Assembly: GCF_026168555.1 (NCBI RefSeq)
Contig: NZ_CP092471.1
Span: 2,823,783-2,887,782, forward strand
DNA length: 64,000 nt
Direction of reading: 5' to 3'
Origin: Qipengyuania spongiae
GTDB taxonomy: Bacteria > Pseudomonadota > Alphaproteobacteria > Sphingomonadales > Sphingomonadaceae
Under the pieces are notes generated by a model. It was given only the letters and a program-made list of their open reading frames with translations, searched no databases and had not been told where the DNA came from. The position numbers and the translations under genes were made by a program. Shown here piece after piece: positions 44,170-54,443 of this stretch (position 1 is the stretch's first letter; the number at the start of each line of letters is the position of its first letter).

Positions 44170-46263
44170 TCAGTCCTGCTTGACGCTTTCGCGATCCCAG
44201 AAGCGCAGCTTGCCGCATTGCGCGATGAAGTCCTTCGCCGCGCTCTCTCCCGCTGATACGTCGACAAAGCCGTCGTCCATCCAGTTCCAGACGCCGGCCG
44301 TTTCGAACAGCGGCTGGACGGCAGGAACATAGGCGACGAATTTCGCATGGGCAAAAGCATCGTTGACGAAGTCGATGCTTGGTTTGTCGGTATTGTAGCG
44401 CTTGGCGGATGCCTCGCTCATCACCACCGCCACGGCATCGTAAACCACCGATGGTCCGCCATCGATCTTCTCGTCCGCTTCCATCATCGTGCCGTCGGAC
44501 AGCTTCGCGCCGGCGACATGCGGCGCTATGATTTCCGCCATGGCACCCGCGCCTTCGGCCGCCTGCTTCAGCGCATTGACGATGTCGGCATCCGCACCTT
44601 CGGCAATGTAGATGCCGAGCTTGCGGCCCTTGAAGCTATCCGGTCCGTTCTTGAGGATCGATAGCGCCGGGCTTTCAGGCAGGTCCGATATCGGCTGGCG
44701 CGCGAACGGCACCTTCTCCGGCAATTCCGGCAGGCCGATCCCGTCGCTCACCTTCTGCGCCAGCCCTTCGTCGATGTGCAGCAGATGGCCGACCATCCGC
44801 TTGCGGATGCTCATACGCTCGACCTTGGACAATTCGAACGTGAGCGCATTGGCCATGTGCGTCTGCTCGATCGGCGTCTGGGAGACGTAGAACTGACGCG
44901 CCTGGCTGTAATGGTCTGCGAAAGTCTCGCTGCGAACGCGCATCTTGGGCCCTTCGACCGGAGCCTGGTAGCTCTGGAACCCGCGCACCGGACAGGCCCG
45001 CGGCCCCCGGTCCTCTTCGGCACCGTCGCCATCGCCCCAGCTGTTGGGCTCGTAATTCACCCGCCCCTTGGGGTTGGTCATCGCCATGTGGCCGTCCTGC
45101 TGGAAATGCCGCACGGGGCATTTGGGCGCGTTGATCGGCAAATGGGTGAAGTTGGGTCCGCCGAGCCGCTTCAACTGCGTGTCGAGATAGCTGAAGTTGC
45201 GACCCTGCAGCAGCGGATCGTCCGAATGGTCGATGCCCGGCACTATGTTCTGCGTGCAGAAGGCGACCTGCTCCGTTTCCGCGAAGAAATTGTCGACATT
45301 GGCATCGAGGGTCAGCGTCCCGATGATTTCGACCGGGACCTGTTCTTCCGGAATGATCTTGGTCGCGTCGAGCACATCGAACTCGAACTGTCCGGCGAAT
45401 TCCTCGTCGAACACCTGGATGCCGAGATCCCATTGCGGGAAGTCGCCGGCATCGATTGCATCCCACATGTCGCGCCGATGGAAATCGGGATCCATCCCGT
45501 TGACCTTCAGCGCCTCGTTCCAGATGACCGACTGCAGACCCAGCTTCGGCTTCCAGTGGAATTTGACGAAATGGCTTTCGCCTTTCTCGTTGACCAGGCG
45601 GAATGTGTGGACGCCGAAGCCTTCCATGAAGCGGAAGCTGCGCGGGATCGTGCGATCCGACATGATCCACATGATCATGTGCATCGATTCCGGGCTGAGG
45701 CTGATGAAATCCCAGAAATTGTCGTGCGCGGTCTGCGCCTGGGGGAAGCCGCGATCCGGCGCCGGCTTGGCCGCGTGAATCAGATCGGGGAACTTGATCG
45801 CGTCCTGAATGAAGAAGACCGGGATGTTGTTGCCGACAAGGTCCCAATTGCCTTCCTTGGTGTAAAACTTGGTCGCGAACCCACGCACGTCGCGCGCAAG
45901 ATCGGGCGAGCCCTTGTTCCCGGCGACAGTCGAGAAACGCGTGAATGTCGGCGTCTTGACCCCTTCCTCGTTGAAGATCGCCGCACGCGAATATTGCGGA
46001 ATGGCCTTCTTCAGTTCGAAATGTCCGTGCACGCCATAACCGCGCGCATGGACCACACGTTCGGGAATTCGCTCGTGATCGAAATGGAAAATCTTTTCGC
46101 GCGCGATCTGGTCTTCGAGCAGCTGTGGCCCGCGCGGGCCTGCGGTCAGCCAGTTCTGGTCATCGGCAATCGGATGACCTTGCGCGGTGGTCATCACGTC
46201 GTCGTCCCCGCGCGGCTTCTGATGGTTGGCGCCCCCGTCCGAAAGCTGGAATTCGTCGGCCAT
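44170..46263 (-). CDS. katE: Large-subunit monofunctional catalase (HPII/KatE type) with C-terminal DJ-1/PfpI-like domain
   Basis: A 697-residue protein. Catalytic H72 in [13 protein letters not shown]145 in [11 protein letters not shown] and the haem-ligand Tyr in [19 protein letters not shown]. After residue 550 a glutaminase/DJ-1-like domain begins ([20 protein letters not shown]) and includes [11 protein letters not shown], the typical extra domain of large catalases. Third H2O2-removing system in a row after ahpCF and katG, on the opposite strand. Confidence 0.96.
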   Translation of the reverse strand: MADEFQLSDGGANHQKPRGDDDVMTTAQGHPIADDQNWLTAGPRGPQLLEDQIAREKIFHFDHERIPERVVHARGYGVHGHFELKKAIPQYSRAAIFNEEGVKTPTFTRFSTVAGNKGSPDLARDVRGFATKFYTKEGNWDLVGNNIPVFFIQDAIKFPDLIHAAKPAPDRGFPQAQTAHDNFWDFISLSPESMHMIMWIMSDRTIPRSFRFMEGFGVHTFRLVNEKGESHFVKFHWKPKLGLQSVIWNEALKVNGMDPDFHRRDMWDAIDAGDFPQWDLGIQVFDEEFAGQFEFDVLDATKIIPEEQVPVEIIGTLTLDANVDNFFAETEQVAFCTQNIVPGIDHSDDPLLQGRNFSYLDTQLKRLGGPNFTHLPINAPKCPVRHFQQDGHMAMTNPKGRVNYEPNSWGDGDGAEEDRGPRACPVRGFQSYQAPVEGPKMRVRSETFADHYSQARQFYVSQTPIEQTHMANALTFELSKVERMSIRKRMVGHLLHIDEGLAQKVSDGIGLPELPEKVPFARQPISDLPESPALSILKNGPDSFKGRKLGIYIAEGADADIVNALKQAAEGAGAMAEIIAPHVAGAKLSDGTMMEADEKIDGGPSVVYDAVAVVMSEASAKRYNTDKPSIDFVNDAFAHAKFVAYVPAVQPLFETAGVWNWMDDGFVDVSAGESAAKDFIAQCGKLRFWDRESVKQD

Positions 46264-46369
46264 ATCGTGCTCCGTCTGTTAAGTGCTCTCCCCGGCAACG
46301 GGTGGGCGGCACTCGAGTTGCCATGCGGGTAAATTAAATTGCCCTAACAATTCTTGATCGGAACGGCCG

Positions 46370-46945
46370 TCAGCGCTCCTTTCGCAGCACGATGTAGAGC
46401 GCACCTTCGCCGCCATGGCGGATATGGGCGCGGCGCACGGCGGCGATGGCCGAACGATGTTCGCTCGCGGCAAGCCAGTCGAGCACCTTGGCCCGGATCG
46501 CCCCGCGCTTCGTCCCCCGATCTGCCGGGTCGACCGGGCGCGGCTTGCCCGCAATGAGCAGGATGGTTCGCGCCCCCACCGCGCGGGCCTGCGCCACCCC
46601 GCCCATCAGGCGATTGTAGGCGGCGTCGAGACCGTGGCCGTGCAGGTCGAGAGTGAAGTCGGGCGAGATGCTGCCCGCTTTGAGCCTGCGGTCCCATTGC
46701 GAGTCGAGATTGCCGTGCGGGCGCGGGGCTGGCGGAGGCGGCGCTGGCGGCGTCCTGACCGGAGCCATGCGCGCCTTCTTCGGCTGCGCGGGCGGGGGCA
46801 TTGCGATGGCCTTGGCGACTGTCGCCGGTTCGGGCCGGCTTGCGCCGCGAGGCCGGAGCGGCTTCGGGTCGAGCCGCTTCACCGTCGCCGCAACCTGCTC
46901 CCACGCCGCCGCCTCGGCCTCGCTCAACCCGCGCGGATGGCTCAT
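46370..46945 (-). CDS. Smr-domain protein (MutS2 C-terminal-like nuclease domain)
   Basis: A 191-residue protein starting MSHPRGLSEAEAAAWEQVAA. A Pro/Arg-rich linker is followed by the Smr domain: DFTLDLHGHGLDAAYNRLMG (the LDLHG motif), ARTILLIAGKPRPVDPADRG (where TGKG-type loops usually occur) and the terminal HIRHGGEGALYIVLRKE. Smr domains nick or bind branched DNA or act on stalled ribosome mRNA. The ATG overlaps the mltA stop by 4 bp, so the two are coupled. Confidence 0.9.
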   Translation of the reverse strand: MSHPRGLSEAEAAAWEQVAATVKRLDPKPLRPRGASRPEPATVAKAIAMPPPAQPKKARMAPVRTPPAPPPPAPRPHGNLDSQWDRRLKAGSISPDFTLDLHGHGLDAAYNRLMGGVAQARAVGARTILLIAGKPRPVDPADRGTKRGAIRAKVLDWLAASEHRSAIAAVRRAHIRHGGEGALYIVLRKER

Positions 46946-48165
46946 CGCCGGCCGAGGCGGGCGAGCGTTCCCTTGGGCAGCAGGATCAGCGCCTCCCCGC
47001 GTCCACTCATGCCGCCGGCAATTTCGCGTGCGTCGCCGCCATTGCCCCAGAAAGTGTCGAAGCGGTTGGGTCCCCGTATCGCGCCGCCGGTGTCCTGCGC
47101 GATCCACAAACCGTCCGCCACGTCGCGGTCGAGGTTTAGCCAGACCGGCGCGCCATAGGGGACGTAGGCGGGATCGACCGCGACGCTGCTACCCCGCCGT
47201 ACCGGAACGCCGATCGAGCCGAGCGGTCCGCCCAGCCCATCGGGATCGGGCAGTTCGCGGAAGAATATCCAGCTGCGATTCTTGCGCATGATCGCCCGCC
47301 CCTCGTTCGGATAATCGCGCAGATACTGGACGATACCCTGCATGGAGGTGGCATAACCGGTATTGCCGCCGATCAGCCCGCGCTCGCGCATCAGCGCGCC
47401 GATACCGACATATTCGCGCCCGTTCTGACCAGCATAGCCGATCCGCATCAGCGACCCGTCGGGCAGGCGCAACAGGCCCGAGCCCTGGATCTGGAGGAAG
47501 AACATTTCGATCGGATCGGCCGCCCAAGCGATCTCTAGCCCGCGATTGGCCAGCGCGCCCGCCTCGATCTCCGAGCGTTCATAGAAGGGTACGAAGCGCC
47601 CGGAGGCATCGCGGCGGCCCAGCGGCGCGCGCCCGGTCCGCTCAGCGGGCGCGATGTCGTCGTGCCAGTCGCGCACGAGTTCGGGCGGGACCATGTAGAC
47701 CGGGACCTCGTAGCCGGGGCGCCGGGTGCGGCTGCCGAGTATCTCGGGCTCGAAATAGCCGGTCGCGAAGGCGCGGCCATCGCCGATGCGCGCCGTCTCG
47801 AAATGAGTGGCGAAAAAACGCGCCGCGTCGGTCGGCGCCCAGCGCACGGCGTCGGCGCAGGCCGCCTGCCAGTCGGTGGGCTGCGTCAGTCCGGTCTGGT
47901 CGGTGCGGCGAAGGAGCTGCGGGCAGGATTCGCGAAAGGAGAACAGCGCGGTGCGCGCATCTTCCGCTCCGATGCCAAGCGCCGCGACGCCCGGCCCCGG
48001 CGTGGCGTTGGTGGGAAGCGGAGGAGGCGGCAGCGTCGGCTGTTGCGGCGCGGGCTGCGTAATTGGCGGCGCGGGCGTACCCGGCCGGGGTACCTGTCCT
48101 TCGGGTATCATCCGGCCGCAACCCGCAAGCAGGACCGCGAGAGCCAGAGCAAGTGATCTGCGCAT
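46942..48165 (-). CDS. mltA: Membrane-bound lytic murein transglycosylase A
   Basis: A 407-residue lipoprotein: MRRSLALALAVLLAGCGRMI has the lipobox LLAGC. A Pro-rich linker leads to the MltA domain (FATGYFEPEILGSRTRRPGY, EMFFLQIQGSGLLRLPDGSL) and the 3D domain (DPAYVPYGAPVWLNLD, WIAQDTGGAIRGPNRFDTFW) with catalytic Asp in the last part. It cleaves glycan strands with 1,6-anhydro product formation. It follows a Tim44-like gene on the same strand and precedes the Smr gene. Confidence 0.95.
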   Translation of the reverse strand: MRRSLALALAVLLAGCGRMIPEGQVPRPGTPAPPITQPAPQQPTLPPPPLPTNATPGPGVAALGIGAEDARTALFSFRESCPQLLRRTDQTGLTQPTDWQAACADAVRWAPTDAARFFATHFETARIGDGRAFATGYFEPEILGSRTRRPGYEVPVYMVPPELVRDWHDDIAPAERTGRAPLGRRDASGRFVPFYERSEIEAGALANRGLEIAWAADPIEMFFLQIQGSGLLRLPDGSLMRIGYAGQNGREYVGIGALMRERGLIGGNTGYATSMQGIVQYLRDYPNEGRAIMRKNRSWIFFRELPDPDGLGGPLGSIGVPVRRGSSVAVDPAYVPYGAPVWLNLDRDVADGLWIAQDTGGAIRGPNRFDTFWGNGGDAREIAGGMSGRGEALILLPKGTLARLGRR

Positions 48166-48194
48166 GAGCCCTCCGCGCCCTTCGTGTAAGGGGA

Positions 48195-48845
48195 TCAGCC
48201 CTCGTCGGTCTCGTCGAGCTTCCAGTCGGGACCGGCCGAATCGACGTTGCGCATGAATGTCCAGGCGTCGCGGCTCTCGATCGCATCGTCGAGCGAACCG
48301 GCAATGGCATTGCCGTCACTGTCGCGCGTGACCGAAGCGATGTCGGAGACGAACAGCACGGTGACCCGCGCGATGCGCCCGTCGAGATCGGCGGCCTTCA
48401 CGGTGGCGTCCTCGATCCGGATCAGGCGATTGTCGAGCGTCTCGCCCGCCGCCTCGCGGGCGTCGATCGCCGTGGCGAAGCTCTGGTAGACATCGTCGTC
48501 GCACAATTCGCGCAGCGTGTTCTTGTCGCCCTGCCAGAAGGCTTCGAGGATCATGCCGTAGGCGCCCTTGGCCCCTTCGACGAAACCGATCAGGTCGAAC
48601 TGCGGATCGGCTGCGGCGATGGCGCGCACGCCCTGTTCGACGCCGGCGGGTACGTTGCCGGTCTGGAGCCGTGCCTGCGGCATGGCGGGCGGCGCTGCAC
48701 GTGCTTCGTCCCCCGCCGCATTCTCGCGGTCGAAGCGATGGGGGATCGGCTCCTCCTCGTGTTCCGCACGGCGGCCGAGCACCGAATAGAGGCGCAGGCC
48801 CAGAAATGCGGCGACCATGGCGAGGATGACGATTTCGACTATCAC
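48195..48845 (-). CDS. Tim44/TimA-like membrane-anchored protein
   Basis: A 216-residue protein with one N-terminal membrane helix (residues 3-21, VEIVILAMVAAFLGLRLYSV), an acidic linker and a C-terminal Tim44-like domain: FDLIGFVEGAKGAYGMILEA, then LRELCDDDVYQSFATAIDAR. The start is a GTG at 48845. In alphaproteobacteria these are ancestral relatives of mitochondrial Tim44. The gene lies back to back with secB, another protein-export gene, a common arrangement in the group. Confidence 0.9.
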   Translation of the reverse strand: MIVEIVILAMVAAFLGLRLYSVLGRRAEHEEEPIPHRFDRENAAGDEARAAPPAMPQARLQTGNVPAGVEQGVRAIAAADPQFDLIGFVEGAKGAYGMILEAFWQGDKNTLRELCDDDVYQSFATAIDAREAAGETLDNRLIRIEDATVKAADLDGRIARVTVLFVSDIASVTRDSDGNAIAGSLDDAIESRDAWTFMRNVDSAGPDWKLDETDEG

Positions 48846-49097
48846 TTTACAGCACCTGCGAATTTACGATCCTGCGCCGAAGCGCCGGAGTTCCTGTTAC
48901 TGCCCGAGATAGGCGCGAATATCAAACGAACAAGCGCGCGATCGGTTGCGGCTGCGTCACCTCGCATCGCCCCTCTCGCGCGTCCTCCCATGCCATTGCC
49001 CCGCATTGCCGCAGGTGCTAGGCGCGCCCACCTACCGAAAGGGTCGGCCACCGCCGCTCCGACACGGCATTCAGAAACAGAAAAGCACGGAACCGAC

Positions 49098-49640
49098 ATG
49101 GCCGACGAAGGCGACATCCTGACCGACACCAATCCCGATCCCGCAGCCGGTGCCAACGGTGCCGACCGGAACCCCGCCGCCGGGATCATCTCGCAATATA
49201 TCAAGGACATGTCGGTCGAGAACCCCAACGCGCCGGCGTGCTACCAGTGGACCGACCAGCCGCAGATCGACCTGCAGTTCAACATCGGCGCCAACCGCGT
49301 GAGCGACGAGGTGCACGAGGTTGAGCTGAAGATCACCGCGACCGCCAAGTCGGAAAAGGGCAATCTCTACCTCATCGACCTCAGCTATTGCGGTCTCGCC
49401 GGAATCCGCAATCTGCCCGACGAGCACGCCCATGCCTTCCTCTATGCCGAGGCGCCGCGCATCCTCTTCCCGTTTGCCCGGCGCGTCCTGTCGGATGCCA
49501 CGCGCGATGCGGGCTTTCCGCCGCTGATGCTCGACCCGATGGATTTCGGCGCGCTCTACCAGCAGCAGCTTCAGGCGCGGGCGCAGCAGGATCAGCAGGC
49601 ACAGGGCGGCATGATGAACCCGCCTTCGGGCGAAGCCTGA
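49098..49640 (+). CDS. secB: Protein-export chaperone SecB
   Basis: A 180-residue protein. The N-terminal 30 residues are acidic and disordered, then the SecB core: GIISQYIKDMSVENPNAP, QIDLQFNIGANRVSDEVHEV, LYLIDLSYCGLAGIRNLPDE and the conserved APRILFPFARRVLSDATRDA, then PPLMLDPMDFGALYQQQLQA. It holds preproteins for SecA. Only the ATG at 49098 matches the family; the open upstream frame is ignored. Confidence 0.96.
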   Translation: MADEGDILTDTNPDPAAGANGADRNPAAGIISQYIKDMSVENPNAPACYQWTDQPQIDLQFNIGANRVSDEVHEVELKITATAKSEKGNLYLIDLSYCGLAGIRNLPDEHAHAFLYAEAPRILFPFARRVLSDATRDAGFPPLMLDPMDFGALYQQQLQARAQQDQQAQGGMMNPPSGEA

Positions 49641-49735
49641 CCTCTCCTCGCGCCTAGCGGTGGCAGGATGACGGGGCCGATCGTCTCCGAACGGTCCGCA
49701 GGAGGATCGGCTGCCCGGGCTTTCGGGGCGGAGCG

Positions 49736-51352
49736 ATGAAGCTCGTCCGGGCGCTCGGTTCGATCGGCGGGCTGACACTAGCCAGCCGGGTGCTGGCGCT
49801 GGTGCGCGATGCGTTGCAGGCGCGTTATGTCGGTGCGGGCTTCGCCTCCGACGCCTTCCTCGTCGCATTTCGCCTGCCCAACATGTTCCGCGCCCTCTTC
49901 GCCGAGGGGGCGTTCTCGGCCGGGTTCATTCCGATGTTCAACCGCCGCGTCGCCGAGGGCGGCGGGCGCGGGGCGGGCGCCGATTTTGCCGAGCGCACTC
50001 TGGCGCTGCTGCTACCGGTGCTGGTGGTCTTCACCATCGCACTGATGATCGCCGCCTGGCCGCTGACCTATGCGCTGTCGGGCGGGTTCAACGATCCCTC
50101 CCCGGCGCAGTTCAGCTATGCGGTGATGCTGTCGCGGATCACCATTCCCTATCTGCTGATGATCTCTCTGGTCTCGCTGCTGGGCGGGATCCTCAACTCG
50201 CTCGAGCGGTACTGGGTCAACGCCGCCGCACCGATCCTGCTCAACGTCGCGATGGTGACCGGTCTCGCGCTGTTCCACGGCGAGGACCCTTACGAAACCG
50301 CGCTGGTGCAGGCTCTTTCGGTTACCGCGGGCGGCGCGTTGCAGTTGATCTTCCTCATCTGGGGCTGCCGCCGGGCGGGCATCTCGCTCAAGCTGCGCCG
50401 CCCCCGGATCGACCCGGAGATGAAGCGGCTGTTCTCGCTGATCCTGCCCGCCGCGGCCGGGGCCGGAGCGACACAGATCAACCTTCTCGTCTCGACCGCG
50501 CTGGCGGGCAGCCTGCTGGCACCGGGCGCGATCACCTATATCTATTTCGCCGACCGGCTGAACCAGCTGCCGCTCGGGCTGATCGGGATCGGCCTCGGCA
50601 CGATTCTGCTGCCGACGCTTTCGCGCCTGCTGGGCGAGGGCAAGGACGAGGCGGCGATGCACACTCAGAACCGGGGGATCGAACTGGCGCTGTTCCTGAC
50701 CCTGCCCGCGACCATCGCCTTCCTGACGATTTCCGAACCGATCGTGCGCGGCCTGTTCCAGTATGGCGAGTTCAGCGCCGCCGATACCGAGGCAACCGCG
50801 CTGGTGCTCGCCGCCTTCTCGCTCGGCCTGCCCGCCTATGTGCTGATCAAGGTGCTGACGCCCGGCTTCTACGCGCGACACGACACGAAGACGCCGGTGC
50901 GTTTCGCCATGATTGCGATCGCGGTGAACATCGTCGGCAATCTCTCTCTAATCCCGACCATCGGCTATCTCGGCCCGCCTCTGGCGACCGCTGTTTCGGC
51001 GACTCTGAATGCGGGGCTGCTCTACTGGGCGCTGCGCAAGCGCGGGCATTTCACCGCGGACAGCCAGCTGCTGCGCCGCTTGCCGCGCCTTGCCCTGGCG
51101 GCGGCGCTGATGGGCGCGGCGCTGTATTTCGGGGCTCCCTTTGCCAAGCCGCTGATGGCCGGGCCGCTGGAGGAGCGAGCGCTCGCTCTCGCCCTGCTTG
51201 TCGCCGGGGGCGGCGGGGTGTACGCGCTCGCCTGTCTGGTCGTCGGCGCGTTCCGTCTTGGCGATCTCAAGGCGCTCGTGCGCCGGGCCCCGGCCCCAGC
51301 AACGACCGGCGAACCCATTTCCAACCCCACCCCTCCCGACGAACGGACCTGA
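49736..51352 (+). CDS. murJ: Lipid II flippase MurJ
   Basis: A 538-residue membrane protein with about 14 helices. Family signatures: GLTLASRVLALVRDALQARY, FASDAFLVAFRLPNMFRALF and AEGAFSAGFIPMFNR. It moves lipid II across the inner membrane for peptidoglycan synthesis. trpS follows 4 bp after the stop, so both are probably in one transcript. Confidence 0.97.
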   Translation: MKLVRALGSIGGLTLASRVLALVRDALQARYVGAGFASDAFLVAFRLPNMFRALFAEGAFSAGFIPMFNRRVAEGGGRGAGADFAERTLALLLPVLVVFTIALMIAAWPLTYALSGGFNDPSPAQFSYAVMLSRITIPYLLMISLVSLLGGILNSLERYWVNAAAPILLNVAMVTGLALFHGEDPYETALVQALSVTAGGALQLIFLIWGCRRAGISLKLRRPRIDPEMKRLFSLILPAAAGAGATQINLLVSTALAGSLLAPGAITYIYFADRLNQLPLGLIGIGLGTILLPTLSRLLGEGKDEAAMHTQNRGIELALFLTLPATIAFLTISEPIVRGLFQYGEFSAADTEATALVLAAFSLGLPAYVLIKVLTPGFYARHDTKTPVRFAMIAIAVNIVGNLSLIPTIGYLGPPLATAVSATLNAGLLYWALRKRGHFTADSQLLRRLPRLALAAALMGAALYFGAPFAKPLMAGPLEERALALALLVAGGGGVYALACLVVGAFRLGDLKALVRRAPAPATTGEPISNPTPPDERT

Positions 51353-51356
51353 ACCC

Positions 51357-52373
51357 ATGCGCGTCGTTTCCGGCATTCAGCCCACCGGCAATCTCCATCT
51401 CGGCAATTATCTCGGCGCGATCCGCAACTGGGTGCGGATGCAGGACGAGACGGATGAAGACGGCCAGTGTCTTTTCTTTCTCGCCGATCTCCACGCGATC
51501 TCGATGCCGCACGAGCCGGCCGAGCTGTGCCGCGCGACGCTGGAGATGGCCGCCGCGCTGGTCGCCTGCGGGATCGATCCCGATCGCTCGGTCCTGTTCA
51601 ATCAGGCGCAGGTTCCGGCTCATCCCGAGCTGCAATGGCTGCTCAACGGCACCGCCCGCATCGGCTGGCTGAACCGGATGACGCAGTTCAAGGACAAGAG
51701 CGGCAAGAACCGCGAGGGCGCGAGCGCGGCGCTGTTCACCTATCCGGTGCTGCAGGCGGCGGATGTGCTGCTATATCAGGCGACCCATGTGCCCGTGGGC
51801 GAGGACCAGAAGCAGCATCTAGAGCTTGCCCGCGACATCGCGCAGAAGTTCAACAACGATTTCGCTTCCGAGGATGCGCCGGTCTTCACCCTGCCCGAGC
51901 CGATCAGCCCGCCGCAGGCCGCGCGGATCATGAGCCTGCGCGACGGCTCGAAGAAGATGAGCAAGTCCGATCCCTCGGAGATGAGCCGGATCGATCTGGC
52001 CGACGATCCCGACACCGTGCTGAAGAAGATCAAGAAGGCCAAGACCGATCCCGAGCCTCTCCCCTCCGAGGTCGAAGGCCTCGCCCAACGGCCCGAAGCG
52101 CTGAACCTCGTCACCATCTATGCCGCGCTGTCCGAAAGCACGGTCGAGGACGTTCTGCGCGACCATGGCGGCGCGGGGTTCGGCGCGTTCAAGCCTGCGC
52201 TTGCCGAGCTGCTGGTGGAGACATTGCGGCCGATCTCGACCCGGTTCAACGCGCTGCTGGACGATCGCGAGGCGCTCGACGCGATCCTGGCGCGCGGCGC
52301 AGCGCGAGCGCGCGAGATTGCGGCACCTACCCTGGCTTCGGCCTATTCGGCGCTGGGGCTCGTACGCGGTTGA
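51357..52373 (+). CDS. trpS: Tryptophanyl-tRNA synthetase
   Basis: A 338-residue class I synthetase: MRVVSGIQPTGNLHLGNYLG contains the HIGH-like HLGN, and KKMSKSDPSEMSRIDLADDP contains KMSKS. The DQKQHLELARDIAQKFN segment is typical. The ATG at 51357 is the only one that fits the family start. Overlapping long frames upstream are shadows of murJ. Confidence 0.97.
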   Translation: MRVVSGIQPTGNLHLGNYLGAIRNWVRMQDETDEDGQCLFFLADLHAISMPHEPAELCRATLEMAAALVACGIDPDRSVLFNQAQVPAHPELQWLLNGTARIGWLNRMTQFKDKSGKNREGASAALFTYPVLQAADVLLYQATHVPVGEDQKQHLELARDIAQKFNNDFASEDAPVFTLPEPISPPQAARIMSLRDGSKKMSKSDPSEMSRIDLADDPDTVLKKIKKAKTDPEPLPSEVEGLAQRPEALNLVTIYAALSESTVEDVLRDHGGAGFGAFKPALAELLVETLRPISTRFNALLDDREALDAILARGAARAREIAAPTLASAYSALGLVRG

Positions 52374-52506
52374 TTTAATACCGCTTTTGCCGGACCGGCG
52401 TTCAAAGCGTGTTCATGGCCCGTTCTTTAATAGAGGTGTCATTCTTCCGAAACGCGTGCGGAAACCAACCCGTCTCCGGCACGTTTCGACTTGGAAAGGA
52501 CCCGGC

Positions 52507-53211
52507 ATGACCTATTCGACCAAGGGTTGGGGGCGCACTATCAAACTCGCCTCCGTCCCCCTCCTCCTCGCAGGCCTCGCCGCTTGCGCCACTCCATTTC
52601 GCGCCGATGTGCAGCGCTTCCAAACGCAGTTGCCTGCGCCGACCGGCGTGAGCTTCGCCGTGGTGGCCGACGATCCTTCGCTCGCGGGCGGTCTCGAATT
52701 CGCGCAATATGCGGATATCGTCGAAGCCAACATGGCCCGCCTCGGCTACACGCAGGCCGCGCCCGAAAATGCCACCTTGCTGGTGCGTTTCGACTACCAG
52801 GTCGACAATGGCCGCGAGCGTATTCGCTCGACTGGCTTCGGCCGCGATCCCTTCTACGATCCGTGGTATGGCTACGGCGCTTTCCGCTCGCCTTTTTACC
52901 GCTCGCGCCTCGGATATGGCGGGCTCGGCAGCCGGTGGGGCTATGGGTTCTACGATCCGTGGTTCGGTGGTCCGGACATTCGCAGCTACACGGTCTACAA
53001 CAGCGAGATCGAGATGAAGATCGACCGTGCGGAGGACGGGCAGCGCCTGTTCGAAGGCAAGGCGGAAGCCCTCTCGACCTCGGACCGGTTGCAATATCTC
53101 GTCCCCAATCTGGTCGAGGCGATGTTCACCGATTTCCCCGGGAATTCAGGCGAAACCGTGCGGATTTCGATCAAGCCGGAAGAGCCCAACGAGGTGCGCC
53201 GGATCGACTGA
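52507..53211 (+). CDS. DUF4136-family lipoprotein
   Basis: A 234-residue protein. The signal LASVPLLLAGLAACATPFRA has the lipobox LAAC. The mature part shows the DUF4136 pattern: FAQYADIVEANMARLGYTQA, NATLLVRFDYQVDNGRERIR, a Tyr/Gly/Phe/Arg-rich loop (FYDPWYGYGAFRSPFYRSRL), then a terminal amphipathic region ending KPEEPNEVRRID. It sits at the outer membrane; function unknown. An AAGGA site precedes the ATG. Confidence 0.9.
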   Translation: MTYSTKGWGRTIKLASVPLLLAGLAACATPFRADVQRFQTQLPAPTGVSFAVVADDPSLAGGLEFAQYADIVEANMARLGYTQAAPENATLLVRFDYQVDNGRERIRSTGFGRDPFYDPWYGYGAFRSPFYRSRLGYGGLGSRWGYGFYDPWFGGPDIRSYTVYNSEIEMKIDRAEDGQRLFEGKAEALSTSDRLQYLVPNLVEAMFTDFPGNSGETVRISIKPEEPNEVRRID

Positions 53212-53236
53212 CCGGTCGCCAGACAGACATACGCAA

Positions 53237-53260
53237 AGGGCGGCGCGCGAGTGCCGCCCT
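53237..53260. terminator. Hairpin terminator between convergent genes
   Basis: AGGGCGGC (53237-53244) pairs perfectly with GCCGCCCT (53253-53260), 8-nt loop, in the 51-bp gap between the lipoprotein gene and the winged-helix gene. The T-tract is weak on both strands. Confidence 0.6.
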
Positions 53261-53262
53261 GT

Positions 53263-54321
53263 TCATTTGCACGCTTTGGCAGCGTAACGAATGGCCCATG
53301 CGCTGCAGGCCACGAACACCGCGCCTTCGAGCATGGTGGTGGCGAGAAGTGCGGCACCCTCGAAGCCCGGATCGCCCACGAGCCCGCCCAGCCGCTCCAT
53401 CGTCAGGGCCGAACGCGGGAATTGCGCTTGCAAAACCAGGAGGCTGCGGCCGAGCAGCGTTCCGCCCGCTATTGCGATAATAGCTCCCGCACCGGCGCCG
53501 ATCGCCAGCGCTGCCGCTACGATCCCTTTGGTCCCGAACCGTGCCGACAGGGCGAGCGCACCCGCCAGCCCCACGGCGATCCCGAGAACCAGCCCTTCGA
53601 ACAGACCCGTGATGCTCGCTACCTGCGCGCCGGTGAGCGCCGCGATCCCATCGCGTCCCAGCGTCTGTCCGAAGGCGCCGACCAAAGTGCCGCCCAGCGC
53701 CGCTCCGGCGATCAGTGGCAAAGCCCGGCCGGGGCGAAGGATCGGGGCCAGCCCCATTCCCGCGCCGATCCCAGCCCCGCCGAGCACACCCAGCGCCGCC
53801 ACGAGCACGACCATGACCAGCACCGACATCCCCCCGCCCCCGGTCGCCGCCAGGCCGTAGAGCAGCCCGCCAACGATGCCGGCAAGGCCGCCGCCGATCG
53901 TCGCGCCCCCGGCGATCCGCCCGCCGAGGCTTCCGTCTGCCCCGGAGGTACGCGGCATCGATCCTCCCGCTTCCCCACGCCGGACGTCGGCGAGGAAGCG
54001 GTAGCCGTGCTTGGGCACCGTGGCGATGAAGCGAGGGTCACTCGCATCGTCGCCCAGCGCCCGGCGCAGCGTGCGGATGCACTGGGTCAGCGCCTCGTCA
54101 GTCACCGGAATGCCACGCCAGACCTCGTCCATGAAGCGGTCCTTGGTCACCAGTTGACCGGGATGGCTGGCGAGCAGGACGAGCGCGTCTAGATAGCGAT
54201 TGCCGAGCGGGATTGCCTTTCCGGATCGGCGCAGTTCGCGATTGGCTAGGTCGAGCTCGAAATCGCCGAAGCTCAACCGTTCCGGCGCTCCCCGTTCCAT
54301 CGTCTGTCGCACTTCCCCCAT
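53263..54321 (-). CDS. Winged-helix (OmpR/CadC-type) regulator with multi-pass membrane domain
   Basis: A 352-residue protein. Residues 15-115 form an OmpR-type winged helix: LSFGDFELDLANRELRRSGK, then GNRYLDALVLLASHPGQLVT, then EALTQCIRTLRRALGDDASD, then FIATVPKHGYRFLADVR. The rest is 6-7 Gly/Ala-rich membrane helices with glycine-zipper patterns (GGATIGGGLAGIVGGLLYGL). No receiver domain. This resembles ToxR/CadC-type one-component regulators that sense membrane or periplasmic conditions. It is divergent from a membrane-protein gene 122 bp away, a probable target. Confidence 0.85.
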   Translation of the reverse strand: MGEVRQTMERGAPERLSFGDFELDLANRELRRSGKAIPLGNRYLDALVLLASHPGQLVTKDRFMDEVWRGIPVTDEALTQCIRTLRRALGDDASDPRFIATVPKHGYRFLADVRRGEAGGSMPRTSGADGSLGGRIAGGATIGGGLAGIVGGLLYGLAATGGGGMSVLVMVVLVAALGVLGGAGIGAGMGLAPILRPGRALPLIAGAALGGTLVGAFGQTLGRDGIAALTGAQVASITGLFEGLVLGIAVGLAGALALSARFGTKGIVAAALAIGAGAGAIIAIAGGTLLGRSLLVLQAQFPRSALTMERLGGLVGDPGFEGAALLATTMLEGAVFVACSAWAIRYAAKACK

Positions 54322-54443
54322 GCTCCCTTTCTAGGCGAGGCGTCGCGCCGGCGGAAGCATTTCAGCCATTGCTCACGAATTGCTCATGGCGCTCAGGCTC
54401 GTCCTCCCTAGCCCTGAATTTCGTAAGACGGAGAACCGGGAAG

